This document shows positions 42,993 through 52,267 of a stretch of DNA of 64,000 nucleotides, piece after piece. Position numbers and translations under genes: made by a program. The stretch is from assembly GCA_002423435.1 (NCBI GenBank), contig DIWE01000009.1:181806-245805 (forward strand), read 5' to 3'. The DNA comes from Clostridiales bacterium UBA6114 (GTDB lineage: Bacteria; Bacillota; Clostridia; Oscillospirales; Butyricicoccaceae). Under the pieces are notes generated by a model that saw only the letters and a list, made by a program, of their open reading frames with translations, did no database searches and had not been told where the DNA came from. Every line of letters begins with the position of its first letter. Within the stretch, counting starts at the first letter, position 1.

Positions 42993-44915
42993 TCAGAGGA
43001 TTTCGCTCGCAACCCTGTTTTTGACTCTCTTGCTTTTGTGATAATGGTAGACATATACGCCTGAAATCGCGAAGTAAGCGGGGATATTCAGCGCGGTATA
43101 GGGCATGAAGATCAAAATGCTCGAACCGATCATGACGGCTCTTTCAACAATATTGACTTTTAAGTTGTTCCAGTACCCTCCGAACGCAACCGCGAGCGTC
43201 GTTGAAACGAAAACGACGTTTAATAGCCCGATCGCGATTTCCGAAACCGTGCCCTGCAGCACGATCGATGGGTCGAAAACGATCATAAAGGGAACGACAA
43301 ACCCCGCGATCCCGAGCTTGGTTGCCGTCGCCGCCGTTTTGATCGGGCTCGCCTCCGCGATTCCGGCGGCGACAAACGCCGTCAGCGCGACCGGAGGCGT
43401 AATATTCGAAATCAGGCCGAAATAAAACGCGAAGATATGGGCCGAGATCGGATTGACTCCCGCCGAAACCAGGGGTGGAACCGCAAGGGCGGCGACGATA
43501 ATGTAGCAGGCGACGGTGGGAAGCGCCATGCCCATAATGAGCGAGGCGATCGCGGCCATGATCAGCATGATGTAAATATTCCCCCCGGAAATAACGACCA
43601 TCAGCGACGTCATTTTGATCGCAAGCCCGGTCAGGTCGACGATGCCCAGGATAATGCCCGCGCACGCGCAGGAAACCGCGATGTTGCAGGCCGCGTGGGC
43701 CCCGCTTGTACACGACTCGATCAGATTCCGAAATTCAAACTTCCGCTTTTTGACGATGCTCGCGGCAATCTCGCTTACAAGCAGGACCAGGGTGGCATAA
43801 AAGCCGGAAGCGCCGGGGCCGAAACGGAACCCCACCAGCAAAACGATCAGCGTGGCGATCGAGAGCAGGAGGTACCACCGCTTTTGAAGGACCGGCCTTA
43901 ATTCCGGGATTTCCTCCCTTTTCATCCCCTGCAGGTTCAGCTTCTGCGCCTCAATATCGGTCGCGATAAAGACCGTGAAGAAGTAAAGGAGCGCTGCCGG
44001 CAGGGCGACAAGCGTCAGCAGGCCGTAACTGATTCCGAGATATTCCGCCATGATGAAGGCCGACGCGCCCATGACCGGCGGCATGATCTGGCCCCCGATG
44101 GCGGCGCACGCGACAACCGCGCCGGAAAAGTGGGACGTATAGCCCGTCTGTTTCATCATCGGAATGGTAAAAGACCCGGTGGCCGCCGCATTTGCGGGGC
44201 CCGCACCCGATATCATCCCGAACAGGGCGCTTGCCAGGACCGACACCTTCGCAATCCCTCCGCGCATCCTGCCGAACGCCTTCTGGGAGATCCCCATCAT
44301 CAGATCGCCTCCGCCGAAGGCGATCATCACGGCGCCGTAAATCATAAGCGGAAAGATCTCGGTCGCGCTGATCGCGAGCGCCGTGCCCTGGATTCCCTGC
44401 ACGGTCAGGTAGGTCAGGCTCAATAGCCGCTGGAGGCTTGCGCCGTCATGCCCCAGAAAGCCCGGAAAGATCGGGCCGAGAAAATTATAGGCGATAAAAG
44501 CGGCGGCGACCATGACCATCGACAGGCCGATCGCCCGCTTCGTCGCGAGCAGAACCGCCGCGATCGCGAGGATCGCCAACAAGGTGTCGGCAGTCGACAG
44601 CCTGATCGTAACGGAAGGGGGAAGCACCCCGCCCGTCAGAAAAATTCTCATGTTTGTGACGATTCCGCCGAGGATTAACAGGATGCTGGCAAAATCCGAA
44701 AAACAAAATTTCGGATTTTTACTCACCGCGAGGCCATTTAAACCGATAATCGTTATCGCAAGGCAGAGGTGCAGCGAGGTCTGCATAAAGCCGGTCAGGG
44801 GGATGGTCGCCATCGTATATTCGTGAAACAAAACCATGATTATGGCTACGACCGTCATCATTCGCTTTGATATGCTTCTGAATTTTTTTATGCCGTTTTC
44901 AGCAGTTGCTCCCAT
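42993..44915 (-). CDS. TRAP transporter fused permease (4TM/12TM, TAXI type)
   Basis: 640 residues with about sixteen to eighteen hydrophobic segments. Unlike the DctQ/DctM pairs, small and large permeases are fused, the form used with TAXI binding proteins. GMISGAGPANAAATGSFTIP, GGQIMPPVMGASAFIMAEYL, GMALPTVACYIIVAALAVP and FYFGLISNITPPVALTAFVAAG are diagnostic. Its binding protein is encoded just upstream on the same strand. Confidence 0.92.
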   Translation of the reverse strand: MGATAENGIKKFRSISKRMMTVVAIIMVLFHEYTMATIPLTGFMQTSLHLCLAITIIGLNGLAVSKNPKFCFSDFASILLILGGIVTNMRIFLTGGVLPPSVTIRLSTADTLLAILAIAAVLLATKRAIGLSMVMVAAAFIAYNFLGPIFPGFLGHDGASLQRLLSLTYLTVQGIQGTALAISATEIFPLMIYGAVMIAFGGGDLMMGISQKAFGRMRGGIAKVSVLASALFGMISGAGPANAAATGSFTIPMMKQTGYTSHFSGAVVACAAIGGQIMPPVMGASAFIMAEYLGISYGLLTLVALPAALLYFFTVFIATDIEAQKLNLQGMKREEIPELRPVLQKRWYLLLSIATLIVLLVGFRFGPGASGFYATLVLLVSEIAASIVKKRKFEFRNLIESCTSGAHAACNIAVSCACAGIILGIVDLTGLAIKMTSLMVVISGGNIYIMLIMAAIASLIMGMALPTVACYIIVAALAVPPLVSAGVNPISAHIFAFYFGLISNITPPVALTAFVAAGIAEASPIKTAATATKLGIAGFVVPFMIVFDPSIVLQGTVSEIAIGLLNVVFVSTTLAVAFGGYWNNLKVNIVERAVMIGSSILIFMPYTALNIPAYFAISGVYVYHYHKSKRVKNRVASEIL

Positions 44916-44946
44916 GGACTAGCCCCTTCCTCAAAGTGAAAAGCGG

Positions 44947-44982
44947 AAATGCCGCTTATCATACGTCCCCTAAGCGGCATTT
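44947..44982 (-). promoter_or_regulatory. Intercistronic stem-loop between TAXI binding protein and permease genes
   Basis: Perfect 12-bp stem AAATGCCGCTTA/TAAGCGGCATTT without a proper T tail. Likely stabilises the upstream message and gives more binding protein than permease. Confidence 0.6.
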
Positions 44983-45000
44983 TGCCTCTATTCTTGATTT

Positions 45001-46032
45001 CTACTTGATCAGTCCGATTTCTTTGTAGTACCGCTCCGCTCCCGGATGCAGGTTAAACGCCGTATATTTCACCGAGTTTTCCGCCGTGCAGCCGACAAGT
45101 CCCTTGTATTTTTCAACCATCTGATCATGATTTTCACAAAGAGTTTTGGTCATCTGGTAAACAATCTCCTCGTCTACGTCGGAGCGCACCAGGATCTCGC
45201 CCCACTGCATGAAAAGCGACACCGGCTCCTTTACGGTTCCCTCCGGGAATAGGTCCGGCTCCACGCTTTCGACGAAGTAGTACGGATATTTTTCGCAGAG
45301 CTTTGTAAGTACGTCGGACTCAATCTGCAGGATCCTGAAGCTTTTGGGATTTGTCGCAAGCTGCGTGAGGATGCTCGAGGGGATCGAATTCGCGACCAGG
45401 TTTCCGTCGAGCTTTCCCTCGTTAAACGCGGTCGCCGCGTCGCCCTGCGCCATGTATTCGCATTTGAAGTCGCTCTCGCCCAAGCCCATAACGTCCAAAA
45501 GGCTTGCGTTCATCAGGTATTGCCCGGTACGGCGGTCACCCATCTGCAGCTTTTTCCCCTTTAAGTCGTAGAGCGAATTTGCTGTCGAATCTCCCGGCAC
45601 GACGGGGATTGTATAAAGCGCGTTAAACACCATCATCGAGCAGATCGTATCGGAATCCTTCGGCATGTTCCCCATCACGGCGACATAGTCGGGCGCGGCG
45701 GCCATTGCGAATTTGACCTCTCCGGTATCCAGGAGCCCTACGCTCTCCTGCGAGCCGCCGGCGCGGATCGACATCTCGATGTTCTCCACGTTGGTATTGA
45801 CCAGCTCGGATACTACCGTTCCCGAATTGTAGTAGCTCCCGCCCATCGAGCCCGTGGGCATGACGACGCGCAGCTTCTCTTGGTCGGCCTGCGCCGGCTG
45901 CGACTGCGACGGCTGTGCCGGGGCGGCGCCGCCCGTGCTTTGGGAGCCGGGCGATGGGTTTTGGGTGCATCCGGCAAAAACAGCCACAATCAGCGAGACT
46001 CCCCCCAGGATTGCCAGCATGCGATTTTTCAT
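45001..46032 (-). CDS. TAXI family TRAP solute-binding lipoprotein
   Basis: 343 residues. Signal peptide with lipid-modified Cys22 (VFAGC), a Gln/Pro/Ser linker, then MPTGSMGGSYYNSGTVVSELVN and SIRAGGSQESVGLLDTGEVKFAMA, diagnostic of TAXI (TRAP-associated extracytoplasmic immunogenic) proteins. It delivers an organic acid, often a di- or tricarboxylate, to the fused permease. AAGGAG site before the ATG. Confidence 0.92.
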   Translation of the reverse strand: MKNRMLAILGGVSLIVAVFAGCTQNPSPGSQSTGGAAPAQPSQSQPAQADQEKLRVVMPTGSMGGSYYNSGTVVSELVNTNVENIEMSIRAGGSQESVGLLDTGEVKFAMAAAPDYVAVMGNMPKDSDTICSMMVFNALYTIPVVPGDSTANSLYDLKGKKLQMGDRRTGQYLMNASLLDVMGLGESDFKCEYMAQGDAATAFNEGKLDGNLVANSIPSSILTQLATNPKSFRILQIESDVLTKLCEKYPYYFVESVEPDLFPEGTVKEPVSLFMQWGEILVRSDVDEEIVYQMTKTLCENHDQMVEKYKGLVGCTAENSVKYTAFNLHPGAERYYKEIGLIK

Positions 46033-46084
46033 TTTTTCTTTTCTCCTTCCTTTTCCCTTTATTTTTTAGACAGACTACCTCCCG

Positions 46085-47440
46085 TCAGATCCCACACAAT
46101 ACTTCCCGGTTCTGAAGTTCCGAAACCAGCGCGGCGACCGACTCAGACGCCTCCTCGCCGATCACCGGCACCGTCAGCGTTTTAAATTTGTCCCGAACCT
46201 GTATTTCGCTCATCGGCCTGTGTACGCTTCCGGACGCGTCGTCAACCGTTTTGGAGAATACCCGGCCGTCCTCCATGGCGACATCCATCCTGCAGCCCCA
46301 CATTTCGGGATACCGCTTTGTAAAATCATCCGATGAAAACACCGATATTTTCTGAAACAGCTTTTTCAGCGCCGGGTCCGCGATGCGCTCCGGTTCGAAT
46401 TCCCTCGTCCCCACCCGGCCGCAGGCAATGGCCGAGGCCACGGCAAAGGGCGTGCTGAACTTTGCCTCCACCGGTTTTAGCGGATATTTTTCCGAGCCGC
46501 ACTGGATCACGCCGATCTCATAGGTGTGAATATCGATTTTCCGGATCTCATCCTTGCAAAGCCCCTGCTTTTCCGTAAGCTCCAGGGCGGCGTCTATCGC
46601 GCAGTGCGTGCTGCGGCAGCAGGGGTACGGTTTTTTATCCATGTATAGAAGCTCGTAGCGCTCTCCGAGGCGCTCGTCAAGCTTTGTGACGTCGTATTCG
46701 TCCGAGGTCGCGGGGTACAGGCCCCCGTCCGGAGCGGTGAGGACATTGCGCGGCCCGGTCATCCCGGAAAGCGCCATCAGCGCCGCCGTTACGCCGTTTT
46801 GTGCAGCCCTCGCGGGGTGGAGCTTCTTGCAGCTCGCCCCCGACTGAAGAAACGCCCACAGCCCGGACGACTGGGTCCCGGCCATGCCCAAGGCGTCGGA
46901 GGTCTGCCCCTCGGATAGGCCGAAAAGCTTCGCGCAGGCGGCGGCAGCGCCAAAGGTGCCCGCCGTCCCGGTGACATGCCAGCCCCTTAACCGGTGGCTT
47001 TTCACCCCGAAGCCCATTCCGACCCTCGCCATCACCTCATAGCCCGCGATGACCGCTTCCAGAAACCTCTTTCCCGTCGCGCGGCGCGCCTGGGATACGC
47101 CGAACGCTGCCGGCACGACGACCGTTCCGATATGGGTCTTCGACATCGGATGCACATCGTCGAGCTCCAGCGCGTGCGCCATCATCGCATTCAGGAACAC
47201 CCCGTCCTTCAAGGCCGTATTTTTCCGGTGTCCCCAGACGGCGACAGGGTATTCCGGGTCGAAACAGGAATATTTCAGGACATTTTCCACCACCGTGGGG
47301 ATTTCCTCGTAAAATGCCGCACCGATCCCCGCGCCCAGGCAGTCCAGCACGCACAGCTTCGCCGCTTCCACGACCCGCGCCGGAACGTCTTCCAATGTCA
47401 AACCGCATATAAATTCCGAAACCTTCTTAAATTCATCCAT
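46085..47440 (-). CDS. MmgE/PrpD family protein
   Basis: 451 residues. MmgE/PrpD fold: KLCVLDCLGAGIGAA, AHALELDDVHPMSKTHIG, RLRGWHVTGTAGTFGAAAACAKLFGLS, and KPYPCCRSTHCAIDAALEL. Members include 2-methylcitrate dehydratase and cis-aconitate decarboxylase, which act on tricarboxylates. In this operon it probably dehydrates, or decarboxylates, a citrate-like acid. Confidence 0.9.
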   Translation of the reverse strand: MDEFKKVSEFICGLTLEDVPARVVEAAKLCVLDCLGAGIGAAFYEEIPTVVENVLKYSCFDPEYPVAVWGHRKNTALKDGVFLNAMMAHALELDDVHPMSKTHIGTVVVPAAFGVSQARRATGKRFLEAVIAGYEVMARVGMGFGVKSHRLRGWHVTGTAGTFGAAAACAKLFGLSEGQTSDALGMAGTQSSGLWAFLQSGASCKKLHPARAAQNGVTAALMALSGMTGPRNVLTAPDGGLYPATSDEYDVTKLDERLGERYELLYMDKKPYPCCRSTHCAIDAALELTEKQGLCKDEIRKIDIHTYEIGVIQCGSEKYPLKPVEAKFSTPFAVASAIACGRVGTREFEPERIADPALKKLFQKISVFSSDDFTKRYPEMWGCRMDVAMEDGRVFSKTVDDASGSVHRPMSEIQVRDKFKTLTVPVIGEEASESVAALVSELQNREVLCGI

Positions 47441-47496
47441 TTTAAGCTTTCACCTTTTCATTGATGTCACGGCGGTATTTTTCTTTCCGCCCGAGC

Positions 47497-48771
47497 CTAT
47501 GCCTTGCCGCCCGTCACCCTCGGAATCAGGCTGACCGCGTGCGGCAGAACGATCATCCGCTTCGCCGGCCGCAGCCTTAATGCCTCATCAACGGCGACCT
47601 GCAGGTCGGGGGCCCAGCGGATATGCATTTTTTCAAGGATTTCCCCGTTTAAATATTTTGAAACGATGATCACGCTTCCCTTGGTAAGCGCCCTTGCAAA
47701 CATGAACGCCTTGTTGCTGCCGACCGAGTAGCCCTCGGCCCTGAAACGCTCTATGACCTCCTCGGGCGTCGCCGCCTCCTCCATCCAGGTCCTGAACACC
47801 CCTTCCCCGATCCCGTCCGGACATTCGGCCACCAGGATAAAAACGCCGCCCTGCGTAAGGAGCGGTTCGGCCGCGGAAAGGCCCTTTTGCGACTGGTAGA
47901 GGTTTATATCCCTCGGGGTTCCGCCGGGGCTCGTTACAATGATGTCCGCCAAAGACGGGATATGGACCTCGCTGAGCCTTCTGCAGATCGCCATCCCGGC
48001 TTCATGCGCCGCCTCCATATCCCCCGCGACAAAGGCGACGTTTTGCTTATGCGGGTTTTGAACCGCGTTTACGATAAACTTTACGCTGACCATTTTTGCG
48101 GCCTCGACCGCCGCGGAGTGAAAGTCGTTGCCGTCGACAAACCCCATGGCGGGCTGCATCGGGCGGTAGGGAAACGAATGGTGGATCTTAAGGGTCCTGA
48201 TACCCGCGACACCCGGTACGATGCTCTTTCTTCCGCCGCTGAAGCCCGCGGCGTGATGCGGCGCGATCAGCCCCGTCGCAATGACGCACGAGGCGTTCGC
48301 CACCACCGAGTTTACGTAAACCGGCATGCCCTTTTCGGTATTGCCGACAAGCGTAAGCCCCTCGTCGCGGTTACAGTCGTGGACGACCATTTTCAGCCTG
48401 TCGTAATATTCGCCCACGATATCCCTTTTTTCCGGCTCCGTCGGGGCGCGGTGGGTTCCCGTCGCGAACACGAGCGTGATCTGCCCGTCTTTTACACCGC
48501 TTTTCTCAAGGCTCCCCATGATGCCTCTCAGCATTTCCTTCGTCGGGCCGGGCCTTGTCTGGTCGTTCACCAGGATGACAACCGTATCGTCCGGCCGGAC
48601 AATTCTCTCCAGGGTGTCCGAGCCGATCGGGCGGCGCATCGCGTCTTTGATCATGGTCATGATATCGGCCGTCGGTTCGGTTTTTGGGAAATCGATTGTC
48701 CGTATATCCACGTCGTCGGGAACGCAGGCGCTTTGCGCGCCGCTTCCGCTGGGCAGGCTTATGTACTGCAT
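47497..48771 (-). CDS. LarA-family nickel-pincer racemase/epimerase, second copy
   Basis: 424 residues; conserved motifs NDQTRPGPTK, ATGTHRAPTE, APHHAAGFSGGRKSIVPG and KIHHSFPY keep the cofactor Lys and catalytic His pattern of LarA. Note Asn-Asp-Gln-Thr replaces the Ser-Asp-His-Thr of the first copy (10745-12013), so substrate may differ. Part of the LysR-linked operon between MmgE/PrpD and the dehydrogenase, implying epimerisation of the hydroxy-acid intermediate. Confidence 0.83.
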   Translation of the reverse strand: MQYISLPSGSGAQSACVPDDVDIRTIDFPKTEPTADIMTMIKDAMRRPIGSDTLERIVRPDDTVVILVNDQTRPGPTKEMLRGIMGSLEKSGVKDGQITLVFATGTHRAPTEPEKRDIVGEYYDRLKMVVHDCNRDEGLTLVGNTEKGMPVYVNSVVANASCVIATGLIAPHHAAGFSGGRKSIVPGVAGIRTLKIHHSFPYRPMQPAMGFVDGNDFHSAAVEAAKMVSVKFIVNAVQNPHKQNVAFVAGDMEAAHEAGMAICRRLSEVHIPSLADIIVTSPGGTPRDINLYQSQKGLSAAEPLLTQGGVFILVAECPDGIGEGVFRTWMEEAATPEEVIERFRAEGYSVGSNKAFMFARALTKGSVIIVSKYLNGEILEKMHIRWAPDLQVAVDEALRLRPAKRMIVLPHAVSLIPRVTGGKA

Positions 48772-48828
48772 TTAACTCCCCCACTTTTACGATTGAAATA
48801 TGCAATCAGCAAAGCCGGGCTCATCCCG

Positions 48829-49992
48829 TCACGCGGTCCGGCTGTTCAGCGTTTCGAGCAGGTAATCGGTAAACTCCGCCGTCGACGCGTCCTCCGGCAT
48901 CGTCGTGAGGACGACCTTCCGCTCCGTCACCGTGCAGGTTTCGAGCGCCGCGTCCAGCCGGTTCTTTCTGTCCCCGTAACCGATATGCGAAAGCATCGCC
49001 CCGACGGCCCTGATGAGGCTGCACGGGTCGGCGTAGTCCCCCCTGCCGTGGCTGATGAGGTACGGGGCGGTGCCGTGGACCGCCTCGAACACCGCGTATT
49101 TCTTCCCGATGTTTGCGCTGCAGGCGGTGCCCAGGCCCCCCTGAAGCTCCGCGGCAACGTCTGTGACAATATCTCCGTAAAGGTTTGGAAGCACGAAAAC
49201 CTCAAGGCCCGCGTTAAACTCCGGGTCCATCAGCTTTGCAGCCGTCGCGTCGACGAGGCGCTCCTCGACCCCGATCCCGGGGTATCCCTCCGCAACCCGG
49301 CGGACCGCTTTTTGCAGGTTTCCGTCGGTCAGCTTGACAATGTTCGCCTTTGTCACGACCGTTACGTTCTTTTTTCCGTTGTTTTTGGCATATTCGAAGG
49401 CGGCGCGGGCGATTCTTTCCGAGCCCTGCCTCGTTTCCACCACAAAATCGACCGCGAGGTCGTCGTTTACCTGAATCCCCTTGTTTCCCCAGATATAGGC
49501 GCCCTCGATGTTCTCCCTGAAAAAGACCCAGTCGATGTTCTTTTGGGGAATTTTGATCGGCCTGACCGCGGCAAACAAATCCAGGCCCCGCCGCAGCGCG
49601 GAATTCGCGCTTAACAGATTGGGCCACGGGTCCCCCGCCCTCGGCGTCACCAGCGGGCCCTTAATAAGCACGTTGCAGGCCCTGATTTCGTCCATGACGC
49701 CGTCCGGTATGGTCTGCAGCTTGGCCGCCCGGTTTTCGATGGTCAGCCCGCCGATCTGTTTTAACTGTATTTTGCCCGAGTCAAGTTCCTCCTTCATCAG
49801 CAGGCGGAGCACGCGAAGCGCCTGCTTCATGATGCCCGGGCCGATCCCGTCGCCGGGCAGTATGCCGACGACAATGCTGTCGAGCTTCCCGTAATCGACG
49901 AAATCCCCGGCAGCTTTCATGCCTTCAATGCGCAAAAGCTCGCCTTTAATCAGCTCCTCCAGCTTCTGTTTTGCCTGTTCGATTTCTGTCAT
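48829..49992 (-). CDS. Isocitrate/isopropylmalate/tartrate-type dehydrogenase
   Basis: 387 residues. Metal-dependent beta-decarboxylating dehydrogenase: GILPGDGIGPGIMKQ, the substrate loop SANSALRRGLDLFAAVRP, FRENIEGAYIW, VTKANIVKLTDG, LPNLYGDIVTDVAAELQGGLG (metal Asp), and HGTAP. The SxxNxxLR-like loop resembles isocitrate dehydrogenase. The sequence after HGTAP (DYADPCSLI) is more NAD- than NADP-like. Oxidatively decarboxylates a 2-hydroxy acid. Confidence 0.88.
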   Translation of the reverse strand: MTEIEQAKQKLEELIKGELLRIEGMKAAGDFVDYGKLDSIVVGILPGDGIGPGIMKQALRVLRLLMKEELDSGKIQLKQIGGLTIENRAAKLQTIPDGVMDEIRACNVLIKGPLVTPRAGDPWPNLLSANSALRRGLDLFAAVRPIKIPQKNIDWVFFRENIEGAYIWGNKGIQVNDDLAVDFVVETRQGSERIARAAFEYAKNNGKKNVTVVTKANIVKLTDGNLQKAVRRVAEGYPGIGVEERLVDATAAKLMDPEFNAGLEVFVLPNLYGDIVTDVAAELQGGLGTACSANIGKKYAVFEAVHGTAPYLISHGRGDYADPCSLIRAVGAMLSHIGYGDRKNRLDAALETCTVTERKVVLTTMPEDASTAEFTDYLLETLNSRTA

Positions 49993-50080
49993 GATGCCCT
50001 CCCGTTTACATGTGCCGTCGGCTTATTTTGTTTTCAATTGATGCATGATACATGATATGTATGCCCGATATACCGCGGTT

Positions 50081-50866
50081 TTACAGACTGACGTTGACGC
50101 CGCCCATATAGCCGGTATCGTCCCGATCCACCGCCCTGCCGGCGACCTCCCGGCCGATAAGGCTTACGCCGTCGTCCCGCGGGTCGTAGCCGATGATATT
50201 TTTCGCGGGGGCAAGATCCCAATAGGCCCCCGTATTTTTGGATGTGATAAAAAGGGTGGCAAATTTCAGCGCGCCGTTTGCGTCAATGGAGCACTCGACC
50301 GCCTGCACCAGATCCCGGTGGCTTAAGAAGATGCGCGCGGTCCGCAGACTCCTCGGCCTGTCCTCGGCATTTAAATGCCCGATGCGCAGATTGATGCCGG
50401 ACAGATTGTATCTGTCGGAATAATAGCGCCCCATGAGCTCGTTGAAGCATTTATTAAGGCCGTAAAAGCTGTCCGGGCGCATCGGCGAATTCTCGTCGAC
50501 CTTCTCGTCCACCTTATAAAAGCCGACGGTATGGTTCGACGAGGTGAAGATCACCCGCCCGACACCGTTTGACAGGGCGGCCTCATAGACGTTGTAGCCG
50601 CCGACGATATTGGACGGCACCTGCTCGCTTTCAAAACGTTCCCGGAAGCGGTCCTTCATATAAAAGGCGCAGTGCACAACGACGTCGACGCCGCGAAAGG
50701 CTTCCCTGCATGCGTCCGGGTCGCGCACGTCAAGCCGCCCGATGCCGTTTTCCTCGTCCGCCCTGCGGCTTGTGGCGACGACATCGTATTTCCCGCTCGC
50801 TTTGAGACCCTTCAGCAGGGCGAGCCCGACCTGTCCCCCCGCCCCGGTGATCAACACTTTTTTCAC
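50081..50866 (-). CDS. NAD-dependent epimerase/dehydratase, uronate dehydrogenase-like
   Basis: 261 residues from the GTG at 50866 (AAGGAAGGG six bases upstream). Short-chain fold with GAGGQVG, FTSSNHTVGFY, YGLNKCFNE (catalytic Tyr and Lys), LRIGHLN and GYDPRDD. The SSNHTVGFY and DPRDD stretches are those of uronate dehydrogenase, which oxidises hexuronates to aldarolactones. First gene of the seven-gene operon, so the substrate may be a uronic or other sugar acid; other aldehyde or hemiacetal substrates cannot be excluded. Confidence 0.82.
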   Translation of the reverse strand: MKKVLITGAGGQVGLALLKGLKASGKYDVVATSRRADEENGIGRLDVRDPDACREAFRGVDVVVHCAFYMKDRFRERFESEQVPSNIVGGYNVYEAALSNGVGRVIFTSSNHTVGFYKVDEKVDENSPMRPDSFYGLNKCFNELMGRYYSDRYNLSGINLRIGHLNAEDRPRSLRTARIFLSHRDLVQAVECSIDANGALKFATLFITSKNTGAYWDLAPAKNIIGYDPRDDGVSLIGREVAGRAVDRDDTGYMGGVNVSL

Positions 50867-50965
50867 CGCAATCCCTTCCTTCACAACCGATATTACGATT
50901 TTACTGTTATGAGCTCTCCATGGCAGACTGGGTGGTTCGATAAACGGCGGCCTCGTGATAGATAA

Positions 50966-51009
50966 ATCATACCGTCAAATAAACCAAAGGTAAAATAGTA
51001 TAAAATTAT
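50966..51009 (-). promoter_or_regulatory. Promoter of the dehydrogenase-TAXI operon with LysR-type box (site 2)
   Basis: Box ATAGTATAAAATTAT (50995-51009) abuts the minus-strand -35 TTTACC (50994-50989); 17-bp spacer; -10 TATGAT (50971-50966). The layout is identical to site 1, including nearly the same 75 bp of flanking sequence. The 378-bp gap 50867-51244 holds this and the LysR terminator but no gene. Confidence 0.75.
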
Positions 51010-51133
51010 AATTCATTATAAATAAAATTTATGGATTATGCACATTGATGCGATCTGCAAAGCACGTCTGCCTGTACGGCCGCGCGGGGTTCGGGAGGCG
51101 GTCAGGGGCGGATTTGCCTCTTATGCTCATGAT

Positions 51134-51176
51134 AAAAAAGCCCTGCGACTGTATCCATGGGATATTATCGCAGGGC
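51134..51176 (-). terminator. Terminator after the LysR gene
   Basis: Stem GCCCTGCG/CGCAGGGC (51140-51147 with 51169-51176), followed on the minus strand by T6. Confidence 0.85.
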
Positions 51177-51244
51177 GGTGCTGAAAAGCCGATATCTTAT
51201 ACTTATTGTAATTATTCCAAAAAATTCAGCTTTCCGTATTATAT

Positions 51245-52117
51245 TTACGCGTCGACGGAATCGATTTCCATATCCATCAGATACCGGATGAACAGATCCA
51301 CCTGCGGAAGGTCGATATACGCGTGCTTGTAAAAAATATATGTATTGCGGACAAACGGGCTCCCGTCCGCAAAATACAGGTTTTCGCGATAGCCCGTAAA
51401 CTTCTCGAGGCAAATCTCCGGCAAAATCGCCCAGCCGATCCCGTTTCTGACCAGCGCGAGGCAAGCGTCGATGCTGTCGACCCATATTTTCGCCTTTTCC
51501 TCGGAGCCGATGTTATTCCTGTACCAGTCGTTGATCTGCCCCTGGAGCACCGAGTCCGACTTATGCCCGATGTAGAGAGTGTCCCTTAACTGTTCCCTTG
51601 ACAGCTTTTCCTGGCTCACGAGGCAGATCGGCTCGGTGGAGAGCCTTTTCTTTCCTTCGTCCCATTTAAACTCCCCGCGCAATACGGCTACCGAAATTTC
51701 ATTCCTTTGGATCAATTTATGCAACGTCACGCTTTTTTCCGTCAGGATGTTGACGTCCACCTTCGGAAAATCGTGGAGATATTTTTTTAAATACTGGGGC
51801 AGCTTATAGCGCGCAAAGTTGACGGACGCGCCGATCCGGAGCGTTCCCTCCACGCTGTCGTGGTTTATACAGACGTGATCCCTCATCTGGCGCATATTTG
51901 CGGTCATATCCCGCATATACGGAATAATGCTCTCGCCGATCGGCGTAAAGATCACGCCCTTTTTTGAACGCAGCAAAATCGGCGCCCCCAGGTCCTCCTC
52001 GATCTTCTTGATCCGGCTTGTCAGGGCCGGCTGCGTCATAAAGAGCTTTTCGGATGTTTTCGTAATATTTTTCAGTTCGAACAAAGACAGGATGATCTCA
52101 AAATCCTTTTCGTCCAT
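51245..52117 (-). CDS. LysR family transcriptional regulator
   Basis: 290 residues from the ATG at 52117 (an in-frame ATG at 52132 is possible). N-terminal helix-turn-helix: SEKLFMTQPALTSRIKKIEEDLGAPILLRSKKG, then an effector domain with two Rossmann-like lobes. Divergent from the hydratase/PrpF unit, and the same 15-bp dyad occurs at its own intergenic region and at the two other acid-catabolism promoters. It is therefore the likely activator of all three units, with a sugar or tricarboxylic acid as inducer (inference). Confidence 0.9.
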   Translation of the reverse strand: MDEKDFEIILSLFELKNITKTSEKLFMTQPALTSRIKKIEEDLGAPILLRSKKGVIFTPIGESIIPYMRDMTANMRQMRDHVCINHDSVEGTLRIGASVNFARYKLPQYLKKYLHDFPKVDVNILTEKSVTLHKLIQRNEISVAVLRGEFKWDEGKKRLSTEPICLVSQEKLSREQLRDTLYIGHKSDSVLQGQINDWYRNNIGSEEKAKIWVDSIDACLALVRNGIGWAILPEICLEKFTGYRENLYFADGSPFVRNTYIFYKHAYIDLPQVDLFIRYLMDMEIDSVDA

Positions 52118-52157
52118 TCTATCACCAAGCATCCATAAAATTTTTCTATCAATATTT

Positions 52158-52202
52158 ATAATATTATACTATTTTACTTTTTAATTATCAACATTCTATA
52201 AT
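52158..52202 (+). promoter_or_regulatory. Hydratase 2 promoter with LysR-type box (site 3)
   Basis: Box ATAATATTATACTAT (52158-52172) abuts the -35 TTTACT (52173-52178); 18-bp spacer; -10 TATAAT (52197-52202). Same box/-35 arrangement as sites 1 and 2, here on the plus strand between the LysR gene and its divergent target. Confidence 0.75.
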
Positions 52203-52267
52203 ATGGCTGACATGTTCTTTCTTTTTTGCACATTTTGCTGCGGCCGACTGCCCGGAAGGAGAAAGCA

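Noticed and set aside
47887..49614. 575-residue plus-strand open frame
   Set aside because: Lies antisense to the LarA and dehydrogenase genes, is Arg/His-rich and has no recognisable family or ribosome site.
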